Shown here: positions 25,948-33,699 of the stretch, piece after piece
Position numbering within the stretch: the stretch's first letter is position 1
How the letters are laid out: each line of letters opens with the position of its first letter
Assembly: GCF_001440415.1 (NCBI RefSeq)
Contig: NZ_LLYA01000170.1
Span: forward strand, 1 to 64,000
Length of the DNA: 64,000 nt
Direction: 5' to 3'
Source of the DNA: Bradyrhizobium retamae
GTDB lineage: Bacteria; Pseudomonadota; Alphaproteobacteria; Rhizobiales; Xanthobacteraceae
Program-made: the position numbers and the translations under genes
The notes under the pieces: model-generated
Told to the model about the DNA's origin: nothing
Databases searched by the model: none
The model's input: only the letters and a program-made list of their open reading frames with translations

Positions 25948-26664
25948 TCAAACTAATTCACAGCTTCCCATGATGCGGTGCAAGGATTTCACGCTTGCGC
26001 GGGGCATCTCGACAACGACTTGATCGCTTAGGGATCGCACACTGATCTTGTCGGTCGAAATAGAGACCACTTCGCGTATAGCAACGCGGTTGTCGGATGC
26101 GCACACGATGGCGAAACCGCCGTGCCTCACTGGTACCCTTGGATTCACGATCACCGCCTCGCCAGCCCGGTAGCGTGGGGACATCGTGTCATCGGGCACC
26201 GACACGAAATAAGCGTCGGGACCGCTCACGATAAAAGGACTCCGTTGAGTCTTGTTCGATTCGCTGAGCGAAAAGAAACCATCCGGGTCTGTAAGTCCTA
26301 TTTGATACAGGGTGACGGTTTCCGGCACGGCCATGTTGTTATCGGCGCGTCCGCCAGAATCGCCAGAGCCTGCAACGCGCGGGGTTTCCTGCTCGCCGAA
26401 GAAGTAGCCAACGTCGGTATTTAAGACGGCCCCGAGCTTGGCGAGCGACTCGCGTGTCGGGTTCAACGATTTGTCGCCGAGCAGGTCGTTAACGTAGCTC
26501 AGTCCTAAACCTGCACGGCGCGACGCTTCATTGCGTGAGAGATTCGCGGCGGTGACGCGTTCTTCGACGCGCGTCTTTATGATCTCCAATTTCGGATGGG
26601 TCTTTTTGGCCTCCGCCTTCTTCGCAGCCATAATCCTCTTTCCTGTCAATTCGCTCAACGCCAT
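25948..26664 (-). CDS. S24-type phage repressor with substituted catalytic residues
   Basis: The 238-aa protein has an N-terminal HTH (TRVEERVTAANLSRNEASRR, AGLGLSYVNDLLGDKSLNP) and a C-terminal LexA/CI-like S24 domain (YFVSVPDDTMSPRYRAGEAV, then HGGFAIVC and VAIREVVSI). In cleavable repressors the motif is GDSM with a nucleophilic Ser and a later general-base Lys (VKR); here they read DDTM (Thr codon at 26175-26177) and AIRE (Arg at 26074-26076). Self-cleavage is thus doubtful. ATG 26664 has GGTGGGG upstream; ATG 26631 is an alternative. It is divergent from the winged-helix gene across an operator region. Confidence 0.85.
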   Translation of the reverse strand: MALSELTGKRIMAAKKAEAKKTHPKLEIIKTRVEERVTAANLSRNEASRRAGLGLSYVNDLLGDKSLNPTRESLAKLGAVLNTDVGYFFGEQETPRVAGSGDSGGRADNNMAVPETVTLYQIGLTDPDGFFSLSESNKTQRSPFIVSGPDAYFVSVPDDTMSPRYRAGEAVIVNPRVPVRHGGFAIVCASDNRVAIREVVSISTDKISVRSLSDQVVVEMPRASVKSLHRIMGSCELV

Positions 26665-26754
26665 GTCCCCACCTTCATTAGTAGCGGACGCTCGCCGAAC
26701 GGCAAATCCCTGTTTGGTTCCGGCTGACGGCATCTAGGTCTTGTGTCTTGATTT

Positions 26755-26799
26755 CATCCGTCGCTATCCGTTGACAACCATGCAGCCGTCCGTTAGATA
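26755..26799 (+). promoter_or_regulatory. Rightward early promoter overlapped by an exact operator copy
   Basis: On the plus strand TTGACA (26771-26776), a 17-base spacer and TAGATA (26794-26799) form a good -35 with a weaker -10. The reverse complement of 26755-26776 is TGT plus the 19-mer CAACGGATAGCGACGGATG, so repressor binding would cover the -35 box. This would drive the winged-helix gene and the early operon. Confidence 0.7.
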
Positions 26800-26838
26800 A
26801 AGTTCAACGTGATCAACAATAGTTCTCATTGATTCGGC

Positions 26839-26882
26839 TTTAAACCGGAACCCTGACGGATGTCAAGCGGTAGCGACGGATG
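26839..26882 (-). promoter_or_regulatory. Leftward (repressor) promoter with operator overlapping -35 and next gene's start
   Basis: On the minus strand TTGACA (26866-26861) is followed after 16 bases by TTTAAA (26844-26839), a likely promoter for the repressor gene. The operator at 26861-26882 matches the other copy in 19 of 22 positions, contains this -35 box, and its other end runs into the start codon of the winged-helix gene. The promoter predicts a repressor leader of about 170 bases. Confidence 0.6.
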
Positions 26883-27257
26883 GATTTGTCGGGCGAAACG
26901 AACGAAGCACTGATCGGACGGATCGTCTCGCTCACGCAGACCATTAACGATCTGCGGCAGTCTATGTCCCTTTCTGGGGCACTACCGCCGGATTGGCGGC
27001 TGACCCCGAAAGAGCGCGATCTGTTCCTTGCCCTGGTCCGCAACGAGATCGTCTCGAAGCAGATGGCCGTGGTCGTGCTGTACGGCACTCAGGATCGCGA
27101 GACGACGCATTCGGTGGACGTGTTCATGTCCCGCATCCGTCACAAGACCGAGAAGCACCGCATCAAGATCGAGACCATCAATCGAACCGGCTACCGGCTC
27201 GTTGATCGGCTCGTATGGGCAAAGACTTTGAAGCTCGACACGCCCGTCGAGCACTAA
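26880..27257 (+). CDS. Winged-helix (OmpR/PhoB-type) DNA-binding protein
   Basis: The 125-aa protein has an N-terminal helical segment and a C-terminal OmpR-type winged helix (LTPKERDLFLALVRNEIVS, then SVDVFMSRIRHKTEKHRIKI, then TINRTGYRLVDRL), without any receiver domain. As the first gene opposite the repressor it sits in the Cro-like position and may control the lysis-lysogeny switch. The start ATG 26880 lies within an operator and has no clear ribosome site; ATG 26964 is an alternative. Confidence 0.75.
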   Translation: MDLSGETNEALIGRIVSLTQTINDLRQSMSLSGALPPDWRLTPKERDLFLALVRNEIVSKQMAVVVLYGTQDRETTHSVDVFMSRIRHKTEKHRIKIETINRTGYRLVDRLVWAKTLKLDTPVEH

Positions 27258-27269
27258 CCGGGGAGCCAC

Positions 27270-28049
27270 ATGGCAATCTCACTAAAGTCCATCAAGAAGA
27301 AGACTGCTGCCGAGTTGCAGCCGGTCTTCACCATTTACGGCGTGCCGAAGATCGGCAAGTCGTCGCTGGCTGCGGAGTTCCCGCGTCCGGTGTTCATCCA
27401 GACCGCCGAAGGCGAAAGCGTTCCGGCCGGTGTTGAGGCCGAGACGCTGGAAGTTCGCAACTACGGCGAACTGTGCGAGGCCATCGGCGCGCTCGTCAAC
27501 GAAGAGCATGACTTCGGCACGGCGGTTTTCGACTCGACGACGGGGCTCGAAAACCTGATCCGCGCGGAAGCCTGCGCACGCAACGGCTGGAAGACCCTCG
27601 AAGACCCCGGCTTCGGCAAGGGCTACAAGGTCGCCGCCTCGATCTTCCTCGAATACATCGACGGCATCATGACGCTGCGCCGTGAGAAGAACATGGCAAT
27701 CGTGCAGCTTGGTCATTGCGACATCAACCGCTTCGACTCGCCGACGACCGATCCGTACTCGCGCTATCGGATCAACCTGCACAAGGATGTTGCCGACATC
27801 ATCGAAGCGAACAGCGACGTGATCGCCTTTCTCAACTTCAAGGCCACGATCAAGAAGGTTGAGGCTGGCTTCAACAAGGACATCCGCCACGCCGAAGGCG
27901 GTGGTTCGCGCTGGATGTATCTCGAAGAGCGTCCCGGCTTCATCGCTGGCAACCGCTTCGGCATGCCTCATGAAATCCAATACCGGAAGGGCGAAGGCTA
28001 CGCGGCGCTCGCCAAGTTTCTCCCGCCTGCGCCGGCTGTCGCCGCCTAA
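27270..28049 (+). CDS. RecA-like phage ATPase (Sak4-type recombinase candidate)
   Basis: The 259-aa protein has a Walker A YGVPKIGKSSLAAEF (about 24-38), a Walker B-like FGTAVFDSTTGLE near 85, and a later MAIVQLGHCDINRFDSP. This is the phage ATP-binding family that includes Sak4-type single-strand annealing or RecA-like proteins. With the DUF669 and PD-(D/E)XK genes that follow it forms a usual phage recombination module. GGGGAG lies just before the ATG. Confidence 0.8.
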   Translation: MAISLKSIKKKTAAELQPVFTIYGVPKIGKSSLAAEFPRPVFIQTAEGESVPAGVEAETLEVRNYGELCEAIGALVNEEHDFGTAVFDSTTGLENLIRAEACARNGWKTLEDPGFGKGYKVAASIFLEYIDGIMTLRREKNMAIVQLGHCDINRFDSPTTDPYSRYRINLHKDVADIIEANSDVIAFLNFKATIKKVEAGFNKDIRHAEGGGSRWMYLEERPGFIAGNRFGMPHEIQYRKGEGYAALAKFLPPAPAVAA

Positions 28050-28080
28050 TCACCCGACCGAAACGCCATAGGAGAACATC

Positions 28081-28662
28081 GTGGCACAATTGAACGTAAA
28101 CCTCGCCGACGTGAATGAGAACGATGCGGAAGGCGGTAATTTTACCGTCCTGCCGCGTGGTCGCTATATGCTTCAGATCATCGAAGGCGACGTGAAGGAA
28201 AACTCGAAGAAGACCGGCATGCTCTTCGACTACAAGGCCGAAGTCATCGAAGGCGACTGCCAGGGCGCCAAAATTTTCGGCAACATCAACGTCAGCCACT
28301 CGAACATGACCGCTCAGAAGATCGGTCAGGCTCAGTTGAAGGCGCTCGCTCTCGCGTGCGGCATGGACCCTTCCACGCTGAGCGACACCGAGCAGCTTAA
28401 CTGGCAGCCGTTCCTCGCCGATGTCGATATCGAGCCCTACCAGAAGAACGGTCAGGACAAGGAACGGAACGTCATCAAGAAGTTCATCCACGCCGGCAAC
28501 GCGGACTCGGTCCCGCCCGGCAAGGAAGCTGCGAACGACAACGTGACGAAGCCGACGACCACTGCGAACGACAACAAGCCGCAGACCACGACTGCGCGCC
28601 CGACGCAGAACAATGCCGCTACCGCTTCCGGCGGCGCTCGCTCGATGCCTTGGAAGAAGTAA
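28081..28662 (+). CDS. DUF669 protein (putative single-stranded DNA-binding)
   Basis: From GTG 28081 the 193-aa protein has the DUF669 pattern: a beta-rich first 140 residues (GGNFTVLPRGRYMLQIIEGD; KIFGNINVSHSNMTAQKIGQ) and a flexible, Thr/Asn/Pro-rich acidic-to-neutral tail from about 150. DUF669 genes commonly accompany phage recombinases and are thought to bind single-stranded DNA. GGAG lies close upstream. Confidence 0.8.
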   Translation: MAQLNVNLADVNENDAEGGNFTVLPRGRYMLQIIEGDVKENSKKTGMLFDYKAEVIEGDCQGAKIFGNINVSHSNMTAQKIGQAQLKALALACGMDPSTLSDTEQLNWQPFLADVDIEPYQKNGQDKERNVIKKFIHAGNADSVPPGKEAANDNVTKPTTTANDNKPQTTTARPTQNNAATASGGARSMPWKK

Positions 28663-28680
28663 CGCCTTCGTCCTGATCTG

Positions 28681-28707
28681 ACGCTGGGGCTTCGGCCCCG
28701 GCGTTTT
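28681..28707 (+). terminator. Rho-independent terminator or attenuator within early operon
   Basis: ACGCTGGGGC (28681-28690) pairs with GCCCCGGCGT (28695-28704) around a TTCG tetraloop, followed by TTTT. It lies 18 bases after the DUF669 stop inside the early operon, so it probably reduces rather than ends downstream expression. Confidence 0.75.
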
Positions 28708-28770
28708 GCCCCCTCCGAAATTTCAACCTGACCAACGTGCCCTTCGGCGCGAACGCTAGAGGCTTGCCTA

Positions 28771-29892
28771 ATGGCTCCGCTACCACGAACGATCAGTCAG
28801 ACGACCGAAGCCATCTATGCCGCCTATGCGAAGTCTCGCGGCCAAGCTTGGGACTCGATGGGAATCTCCATCTCGATCCTCGGCGAAGAGTGCGAGCGCG
28901 CACTTTGGTACGAACTGCGCTGGGCATCTCAGCCGGAAGTCATCGACGGCCTGAAGGCGATCACGTTCGAGACCGGCAACATCGAAGAAACCCGTCTGCT
29001 TAACGCGCTGCGCATGATCGGCTGCGAAGTGGACGAGGTCGATCATCGCGGCAAGCAGTATCGCGCCAGCGCAGTCGCCGGACACGTTCGCGGCAAGATG
29101 GACGGCAAGGTGCTCGGCCTGCCGGAAGCCGTGAAGACGTGGCACGTCGTCGAATGCAAGTCGATGAAGGAAACCTATTGGAAGGCCGTCGTCAAAGATG
29201 GCGTTCGCAAGGGCTACTACGCTCATTGGGTGCAGTTGAACCTTTACTGCCATCTCTTCGGCTTCGAGCGCGGCCTTTACATCTGCCGCAACAAGAATAC
29301 CGGCGAGGTCCACAGCGAGCGCATCGAGACCGACCACGTCGAGGCGATCCGTCTGCTCGCTCGCGCTGAGCGTATCGTTAAGGCCGCTAATCCGCCGCCG
29401 AAGCTTCACGAAGACCCCGAAGCGAAGCTGGCCTTCAAGTGCAAGCATATGTGCAAGCACAAGGCGATCTGCCACGACAAGGCGTTCGCGCGCATTTCGT
29501 GCCGCACCTGCTTGCACGCGACCCCCGAGATGTTCGGCGACGCGGCGTGGTCGTGCGCTCGCTGGAACAAGCCGCTCTCGCTCGCTGAGCAGAAGGCCGG
29601 CTGCCCCGCACACCTGTTCGTTCCGACGCTCGTCCCCGGCGAAGTCGTCGATGCCAACGATGAAGAAGAGTGGGTGCTTTACACGCTGCACGACGGCCGC
29701 GAATGGCGCGACGGCGTGAAGCCCGCCCGTCGCTATTGGCACCATCCCGAAAGCGGCTCCGTCTTCATGACGACCGCAGACGAGCCCGATCCGCGCGAAG
29801 GCGGCGGTGACGGCGCGCTTGTCGAAGAACTCACTGCCGCTGAGTTCGCAACCCTCTCCGAACGCTACGCTCAAGACAACAACGAGGACTGA
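28771..29892 (+). CDS. PD-(D/E)XK nuclease family protein (Cas4/exonuclease-like)
   Basis: The 373-aa protein shows the PD-(D/E)XK core HVRGKMDGK (about 110) followed by WHVVECKSM (about 128), and then YYAHWVQLNLYCHLFG, as in RecB/Cas4-type phage exonucleases. A Cys cluster (CKHMCKHKAICH, about 225; CRTC, about 248) could hold zinc or an iron-sulphur cluster. It likely resects DNA ends for the neighbouring recombinase. AGAGG precedes the ATG by eight bases. Confidence 0.82.
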   Translation: MAPLPRTISQTTEAIYAAYAKSRGQAWDSMGISISILGEECERALWYELRWASQPEVIDGLKAITFETGNIEETRLLNALRMIGCEVDEVDHRGKQYRASAVAGHVRGKMDGKVLGLPEAVKTWHVVECKSMKETYWKAVVKDGVRKGYYAHWVQLNLYCHLFGFERGLYICRNKNTGEVHSERIETDHVEAIRLLARAERIVKAANPPPKLHEDPEAKLAFKCKHMCKHKAICHDKAFARISCRTCLHATPEMFGDAAWSCARWNKPLSLAEQKAGCPAHLFVPTLVPGEVVDANDEEEWVLYTLHDGREWRDGVKPARRYWHHPESGSVFMTTADEPDPREGGGDGALVEELTAAEFATLSERYAQDNNED

Positions 29893-29894
29893 TT

Positions 29895-30152
29895 GTGTCT
29901 GCATATCCCTTTGCCACTCGCTTCATGCTGACCAAGGGCTGTCAGTGCATGTACTTCTTGCCGGGCGAGTCTGGCATGGCCGGTCTCGTTTGCGGTGCGC
30001 CGACAAGGGCCGGCAAGTCGTTCTGCGACGCGCATCGCCGCGAGACGTATCAGCCGCTCAAAGCGGGCCGCATCTATTTCCGCGATGCGTCGGTGGTGAC
30101 GTGCGACGACGATTCGGATCACGAACCCGATCTGACGGAGATCGTGTCGTGA
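29895..30152 (+). CDS. Small Cys/His protein resembling the GcrA C-terminal finger
   Basis: From GTG 29895 the 85-aa protein contains KGCQCMYFLPGESGMAG, then VCGAPTRAGKSFCDAHRRET. CGAPxxxGxxFCDAHRR resembles the C-terminal motif of GcrA, an alphaproteobacterial regulator that reads adenine methylation. No GcrA HTH is present. It is followed with a four-base overlap by an adenine methyltransferase gene, which makes a shared role conceivable but untested. Confidence 0.6.
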   Translation: MSAYPFATRFMLTKGCQCMYFLPGESGMAGLVCGAPTRAGKSFCDAHRRETYQPLKAGRIYFRDASVVTCDDDSDHEPDLTEIVS

Positions 30153-30796
30153 AGTTTCCGCTGATCTATGCCGATCCAGCGTGGACCTTCGAGACGTATT
30201 CGGAGGAAGGCAAGGATCGCTCGCCCGAGCAGCACTATGACTGCATGACGCTTGACGAGATCAAGGCGATGCCCGTCGCCGATCTCGCGGCCGACGACTC
30301 CGCATGCCTGCTTTGGGCGTGTGATCCGCTGCTCGACAAGGCGTTCGAGGTTCTGACCGCTTGGGGCTTCACCTTCAAGACGGTCGGCTTCTACTACATC
30401 AAGATCGCACGCGGCCTGCGTCCGGTTACAGGCATGGGATATTGGACGCGCGCCAATCCCGAGATTTGCCTGCTCGGCACGCGTGGCAAGCCGGAACGCC
30501 TCTCGAAGGGCGTTCAACGGCTGATCCTCGAACTGACATTTGAAGACAAGGTCATCCTCGCGCCACGCACCGAGCACTCGGAAAAGCCGCTCGAAGCATA
30601 CGACCGCATCGAGAAGCTATTGCCCGGCCCGTACCTCGAACTGTTCGCGCGGCACGCCCGACCTGGCTGGCACCAATGGGGCAACGAAGTCGGCAAGACC
30701 GGCGGCACCCCGAACCTCATTCACATGCCCGGCTACCCGGCACGCGCCGTCGTCGCCAACGACAACTCACTCTTTGGGGGAACCAATGCAGCGTAA
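30149..30796 (+). CDS. MT-A70 family adenine methyltransferase
   Basis: The 215-aa protein begins VKFPLIYADPAWTFETYSEE; DPAW is a variant of the DPPW catalytic motif of the MT-A70 family of N6-adenine methyltransferases. RSPEQHYDCMTLDEIKAM, LLWACDPLL and HSEKPLEAYDRIEKLLPGP match the rest of the family. GTG 30149 overlaps the previous stop. No restriction partner is seen; it probably modifies phage DNA. Confidence 0.85.
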   Translation: MKFPLIYADPAWTFETYSEEGKDRSPEQHYDCMTLDEIKAMPVADLAADDSACLLWACDPLLDKAFEVLTAWGFTFKTVGFYYIKIARGLRPVTGMGYWTRANPEICLLGTRGKPERLSKGVQRLILELTFEDKVILAPRTEHSEKPLEAYDRIEKLLPGPYLELFARHARPGWHQWGNEVGKTGGTPNLIHMPGYPARAVVANDNSLFGGTNAA

Positions 30797-31151
30797 GGAC
30801 TCGCTTACTGTACTTCGTGACCATGTCATCGCGACTGACGGGCAGACCGCATCGCCGGGGATGAAGGCCGTCGAGATCGAACGCGCCCTTGAGCGCGCTG
30901 GCCTGACGATCATCTCGAACGAAGCGATGGCCGCGTTCGCGTGCATCGTCTCTTATAGCGGATGCACTGCATTCCAGTTCGCCACGCTGATGCAGCGCCT
31001 TGGTCTCGCACAGGTCGTTCCGTTCGATCCTGCGAAGCATGATGCCGGCGGCGAAGAGATCGAGCCCGGTTCCGACTTCCTCGAATACAGCGATGCGCTG
31101 AAGAGCGTCCTGAAGCATGCGCAACCGCATCTGCGGGGTCGCCTGCAATGA
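30786..31151 (+). CDS. Phage hypothetical protein, 121 aa
   Basis: Starts at ATG 30786 with GGGGGA six bases upstream, overlapping the methyltransferase gene by 11 bases. Its central region (AVEIERALERAGLTIISNEA) may be helical; no motif is recognised. It overlaps the helicase start by four bases, indicating a tightly coupled operon. Confidence 0.65.
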   Translation: MQRKDSLTVLRDHVIATDGQTASPGMKAVEIERALERAGLTIISNEAMAAFACIVSYSGCTAFQFATLMQRLGLAQVVPFDPAKHDAGGEEIEPGSDFLEYSDALKSVLKHAQPHLRGRLQ

Positions 31152-33073
31152 GCCTGACGCTTCGCCAATATCAGCGCGCCGCTGCGGACTCGCCGTATCC
31201 CTATTGGGAGAAGAAGCCGGAAGGCAATCCGCTGATCGTGCTCCCGACCGGCGGGGGCAAGTCGCTTGTGCTCGGCACAATCACACAAGAGTTCATCGAG
31301 ATCGAGCCGACGACGCGCATCGTCATGGCGACGCATATCGCCGAACTGATCGAGCAGAACTATGCTGAGCTTCTAGGCTTCTGGCCTTGGGCACCGGCCG
31401 GTATCTATTCGGCATCGCTCGGCCGTCGTGAGGCTCACGCGCAGATCGTGTTCGGTGGCATCGCGTCGATGTTCCGCAACGCGGAGAAGATAGGCCACGT
31501 CGATGTGCTGATCATCGACGAAGCCCATCTCGTCCCGCCGGACGAAGCCGCGATGTACGGAAAGTTCATCAAGGCGCTGCGCGCGATCAATCCGAAGATG
31601 TTGATCCTTGGCCTGACCGCCACGCCGTACCGGATCGACTCCGGGCTGCTCACGGAGGGCGACGACGCGCTCTTCACCGACATCATCTATGAGATCACGA
31701 TCAAGGAACTGATCGACCTTGGCTTCCTTGTTCCGTTGACCTCGAAGGCCACGGCGACGCAGTTGGATTTGAAGGGCGTCGGTCGATCCGGCGGCGACTT
31801 CAAACCGACTGCGCTTCAGAAGGCCGTCGATAAGCATCCGATCACCTGTGCGGCGGTTGATGAAATCGTGGCCTATGCGCAGAGCAACGAAACGCCGCGT
31901 CGTTCGTGGTTGGTGTTCTGCACTGGCGTCGATCACGCGGTCCATGTCCGCGATGAAATCCGCCTGCGCGGCTTCTCATGCGAGACGATCACAGGCGAGA
32001 CGCCGAAGGGCGAGCGTTCGCGCATCGTCGAGGACTTCAAGGCTGGCAAGATCACGGCGTTGACCAACGCCAACGTGCTGACCACGGGCTTCAATGCACC
32101 GCGCGTCGATCTGCTCGCGATGCTACGGCCGACCGAGTCCACGGCGCTCTATGTGCAGATGGTCGGTCGCGGCACGCGCTGCATGGGGAAGGACATTCAT
32201 GAGTCGATCCGCAACGGCAAGTCTGACTGCCTTGTGCTCGACTTCGCCGGCAACGTCCGCCGGCATGGCCCGGTGGATCGCGTCACCGTGCGGAAGCCGG
32301 GCAAGGGCCAGGGCGAAGCGCCGGTCAAGGAATGTCCGCAGTGCCACTCACTGATTTTCGCCGGTCTGAGCGAGTGCCCTGACTGCGGCCACAAGTTCGA
32401 GCGCGATGTCGAGAAGAACATCAAGCAGACCGCCGACGCCGTGCCGATCCTGTCGTCGTCGAAGCCGAATTGGGTAACGGTCAAGCGCCGCACCTTCTAT
32501 CGGCACGATAAGCCCGGTGGCACGCCGAGCATCCGCGTCGAGTACATCTGCGGCTTCGTCTCGCACAAGGAATGGATTTGCCCCGAGCATAAGGGCTACG
32601 CGCGCGTCCTGTTCGAGAAGTGGTGGAAGAAGCATGGCGGTGGTGACGACGCTCCGCTGTCAATCGACGCCACCTTCGGCCTTCTGAAGGATCTGAAGCA
32701 GTGCGCCGAGATCATGATCAAGGCCAACGGCAAGCATTGGGAGATTGTCGGGCACAAGCTGACTGATGCCGATCCGAGCATCGAGCCGCTTGGCTTCGTG
32801 CAGCCGTCCCGCGAGACCGTGTTGCGTCGTCATGACGAGATGGTCGCAGCACGCAAGGCGACGATGCCCGGTGTGACGCCGGCTGCGCCTGTCGCTCGCG
32901 TTGTGCCGCCTTGGGAGAAGCCGACGACGATCACCGTCAGCGCTCCGAAGGCAACGATGCCCGGCTTCGTCGCGCCTCGCGCCAAGCTCGATACGTCGAA
33001 GCCTTGGAACGCGCAGATCACGCCGCCGATCAACAGCCGCAATCTCGATCTCGACGACGACATTCCGTTCTGA
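31148..33073 (+). CDS. DEAD/DEAH-box (SF2) helicase
   Basis: The 641-aa protein has motif I VLPTGGGKSLVLGT (about 35), motif II LIIDEAHLVPPDEA (about 125), motif III GLTATPYR, and motif VI YVQMVGRGTRCMG (about 340). Two CxxC pairs (CPQCHSLIFAG, CPDCGHKFE, about 395-415) form a zinc ribbon. The last 200 residues have low similarity to known domains and end with acidic LDLDDDIPF, a tail reminiscent of single-strand-binding-protein C-termini. It probably unwinds DNA in replication with the primase-polymerase downstream. Confidence 0.9.
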   Translation: MSLTLRQYQRAAADSPYPYWEKKPEGNPLIVLPTGGGKSLVLGTITQEFIEIEPTTRIVMATHIAELIEQNYAELLGFWPWAPAGIYSASLGRREAHAQIVFGGIASMFRNAEKIGHVDVLIIDEAHLVPPDEAAMYGKFIKALRAINPKMLILGLTATPYRIDSGLLTEGDDALFTDIIYEITIKELIDLGFLVPLTSKATATQLDLKGVGRSGGDFKPTALQKAVDKHPITCAAVDEIVAYAQSNETPRRSWLVFCTGVDHAVHVRDEIRLRGFSCETITGETPKGERSRIVEDFKAGKITALTNANVLTTGFNAPRVDLLAMLRPTESTALYVQMVGRGTRCMGKDIHESIRNGKSDCLVLDFAGNVRRHGPVDRVTVRKPGKGQGEAPVKECPQCHSLIFAGLSECPDCGHKFERDVEKNIKQTADAVPILSSSKPNWVTVKRRTFYRHDKPGGTPSIRVEYICGFVSHKEWICPEHKGYARVLFEKWWKKHGGGDDAPLSIDATFGLLKDLKQCAEIMIKANGKHWEIVGHKLTDADPSIEPLGFVQPSRETVLRRHDEMVAARKATMPGVTPAAPVARVVPPWEKPTTITVSAPKATMPGFVAPRAKLDTSKPWNAQITPPINSRNLDLDDDIPF

Positions 33074-33084
33074 GGGGGACGAAC

Positions 33085-33348
33085 GTGGGGGCCATTAGCA
33101 AGGCGATGCGACGCAACGAGTCGTATCAAAAGCTGTCTGCCTACCTGAGTGAGCAGGGATACCCCTTTGAGCCCGTGCATGGCTCGAAGCATCCCTATCT
33201 TTTGGTGGACCTGAAACAGGGATCGAAGGTGAAGTTCTTCTTCCCGGCCAGTGCAAGCGACCATCGCTCGGCTGACAACTGCGTCGCTCAGATCAAGCGG
33301 CTTATCCGTGAACGGCTGGGAGGCCAATTCCATCATGACGCGCCGTAA
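33085..33348 (+). CDS. HicA-like small phage protein, 87 aa
   Basis: From GTG 33085 (GAGGGGGAC upstream) the protein reads SYQKLSAYLSEQGYPFEPVH, then GSKHPYLLVD, then FFFPASASDHRSADNCVAQI. The SDHRSxxN motif and alpha-beta order occur in many phage proteins with a HicA-like double-stranded-RNA-binding fold. No HicB partner is adjacent, so a toxin role is not supported. Confidence 0.65.
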   Translation: MGAISKAMRRNESYQKLSAYLSEQGYPFEPVHGSKHPYLLVDLKQGSKVKFFFPASASDHRSADNCVAQIKRLIRERLGGQFHHDAP

Positions 33349-33691
33349 CTTCGACGCCGAACCTGTCTGCTGCGGCGTCTGCCAGCGGCAGGCAGTTGGC
33401 CTCGGCTACGCACCAAAGCAGGGTACGCCGGTTCTCTGGCTCTGCGATGAACCTGAATGCATCCAACTTGGACGAGTCGTTTTTCACATGGCACCTAGCA
33501 AGCTCACTCACTTTGAACGTCTCTCTCTTGCCGACGCCGGCAGCGAAGGGGGCGCGTATCTCGAAAAGCTCGGCAAGTTCGACCTGTCCGAACTCAGCCA
33601 GGACGAATGGATGAATTTCCTAACCATCGTTCTCAAGGGCTACGGCACCAAGATGCGCGAACACGTCCTCTCCCACGCTGCACCGTTCTGA
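33335..33691 (+). CDS. Cys-rich phage hypothetical protein, 118 aa
   Basis: The first 50 residues hold CCGVCQR and CDEPEC, a possible zinc-binding pair, followed by a helical C-terminus (DLSELSQDEWMNFLTIVLKG). ATG 33335 overlaps the preceding gene; a GGGAGG lies about 12 bases upstream. No family recognised. Confidence 0.6.
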   Translation: MTRRNFDAEPVCCGVCQRQAVGLGYAPKQGTPVLWLCDEPECIQLGRVVFHMAPSKLTHFERLSLADAGSEGGAYLEKLGKFDLSELSQDEWMNFLTIVLKGYGTKMREHVLSHAAPF

Positions 33692-33699
33692 GGCTCGAT

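Noticed and set aside
33085..33348. HicA toxin of a toxin-antitoxin pair
   Set aside because: The fold is HicA-like, but no HicB partner is adjacent and the gene lies inside the replication operon.
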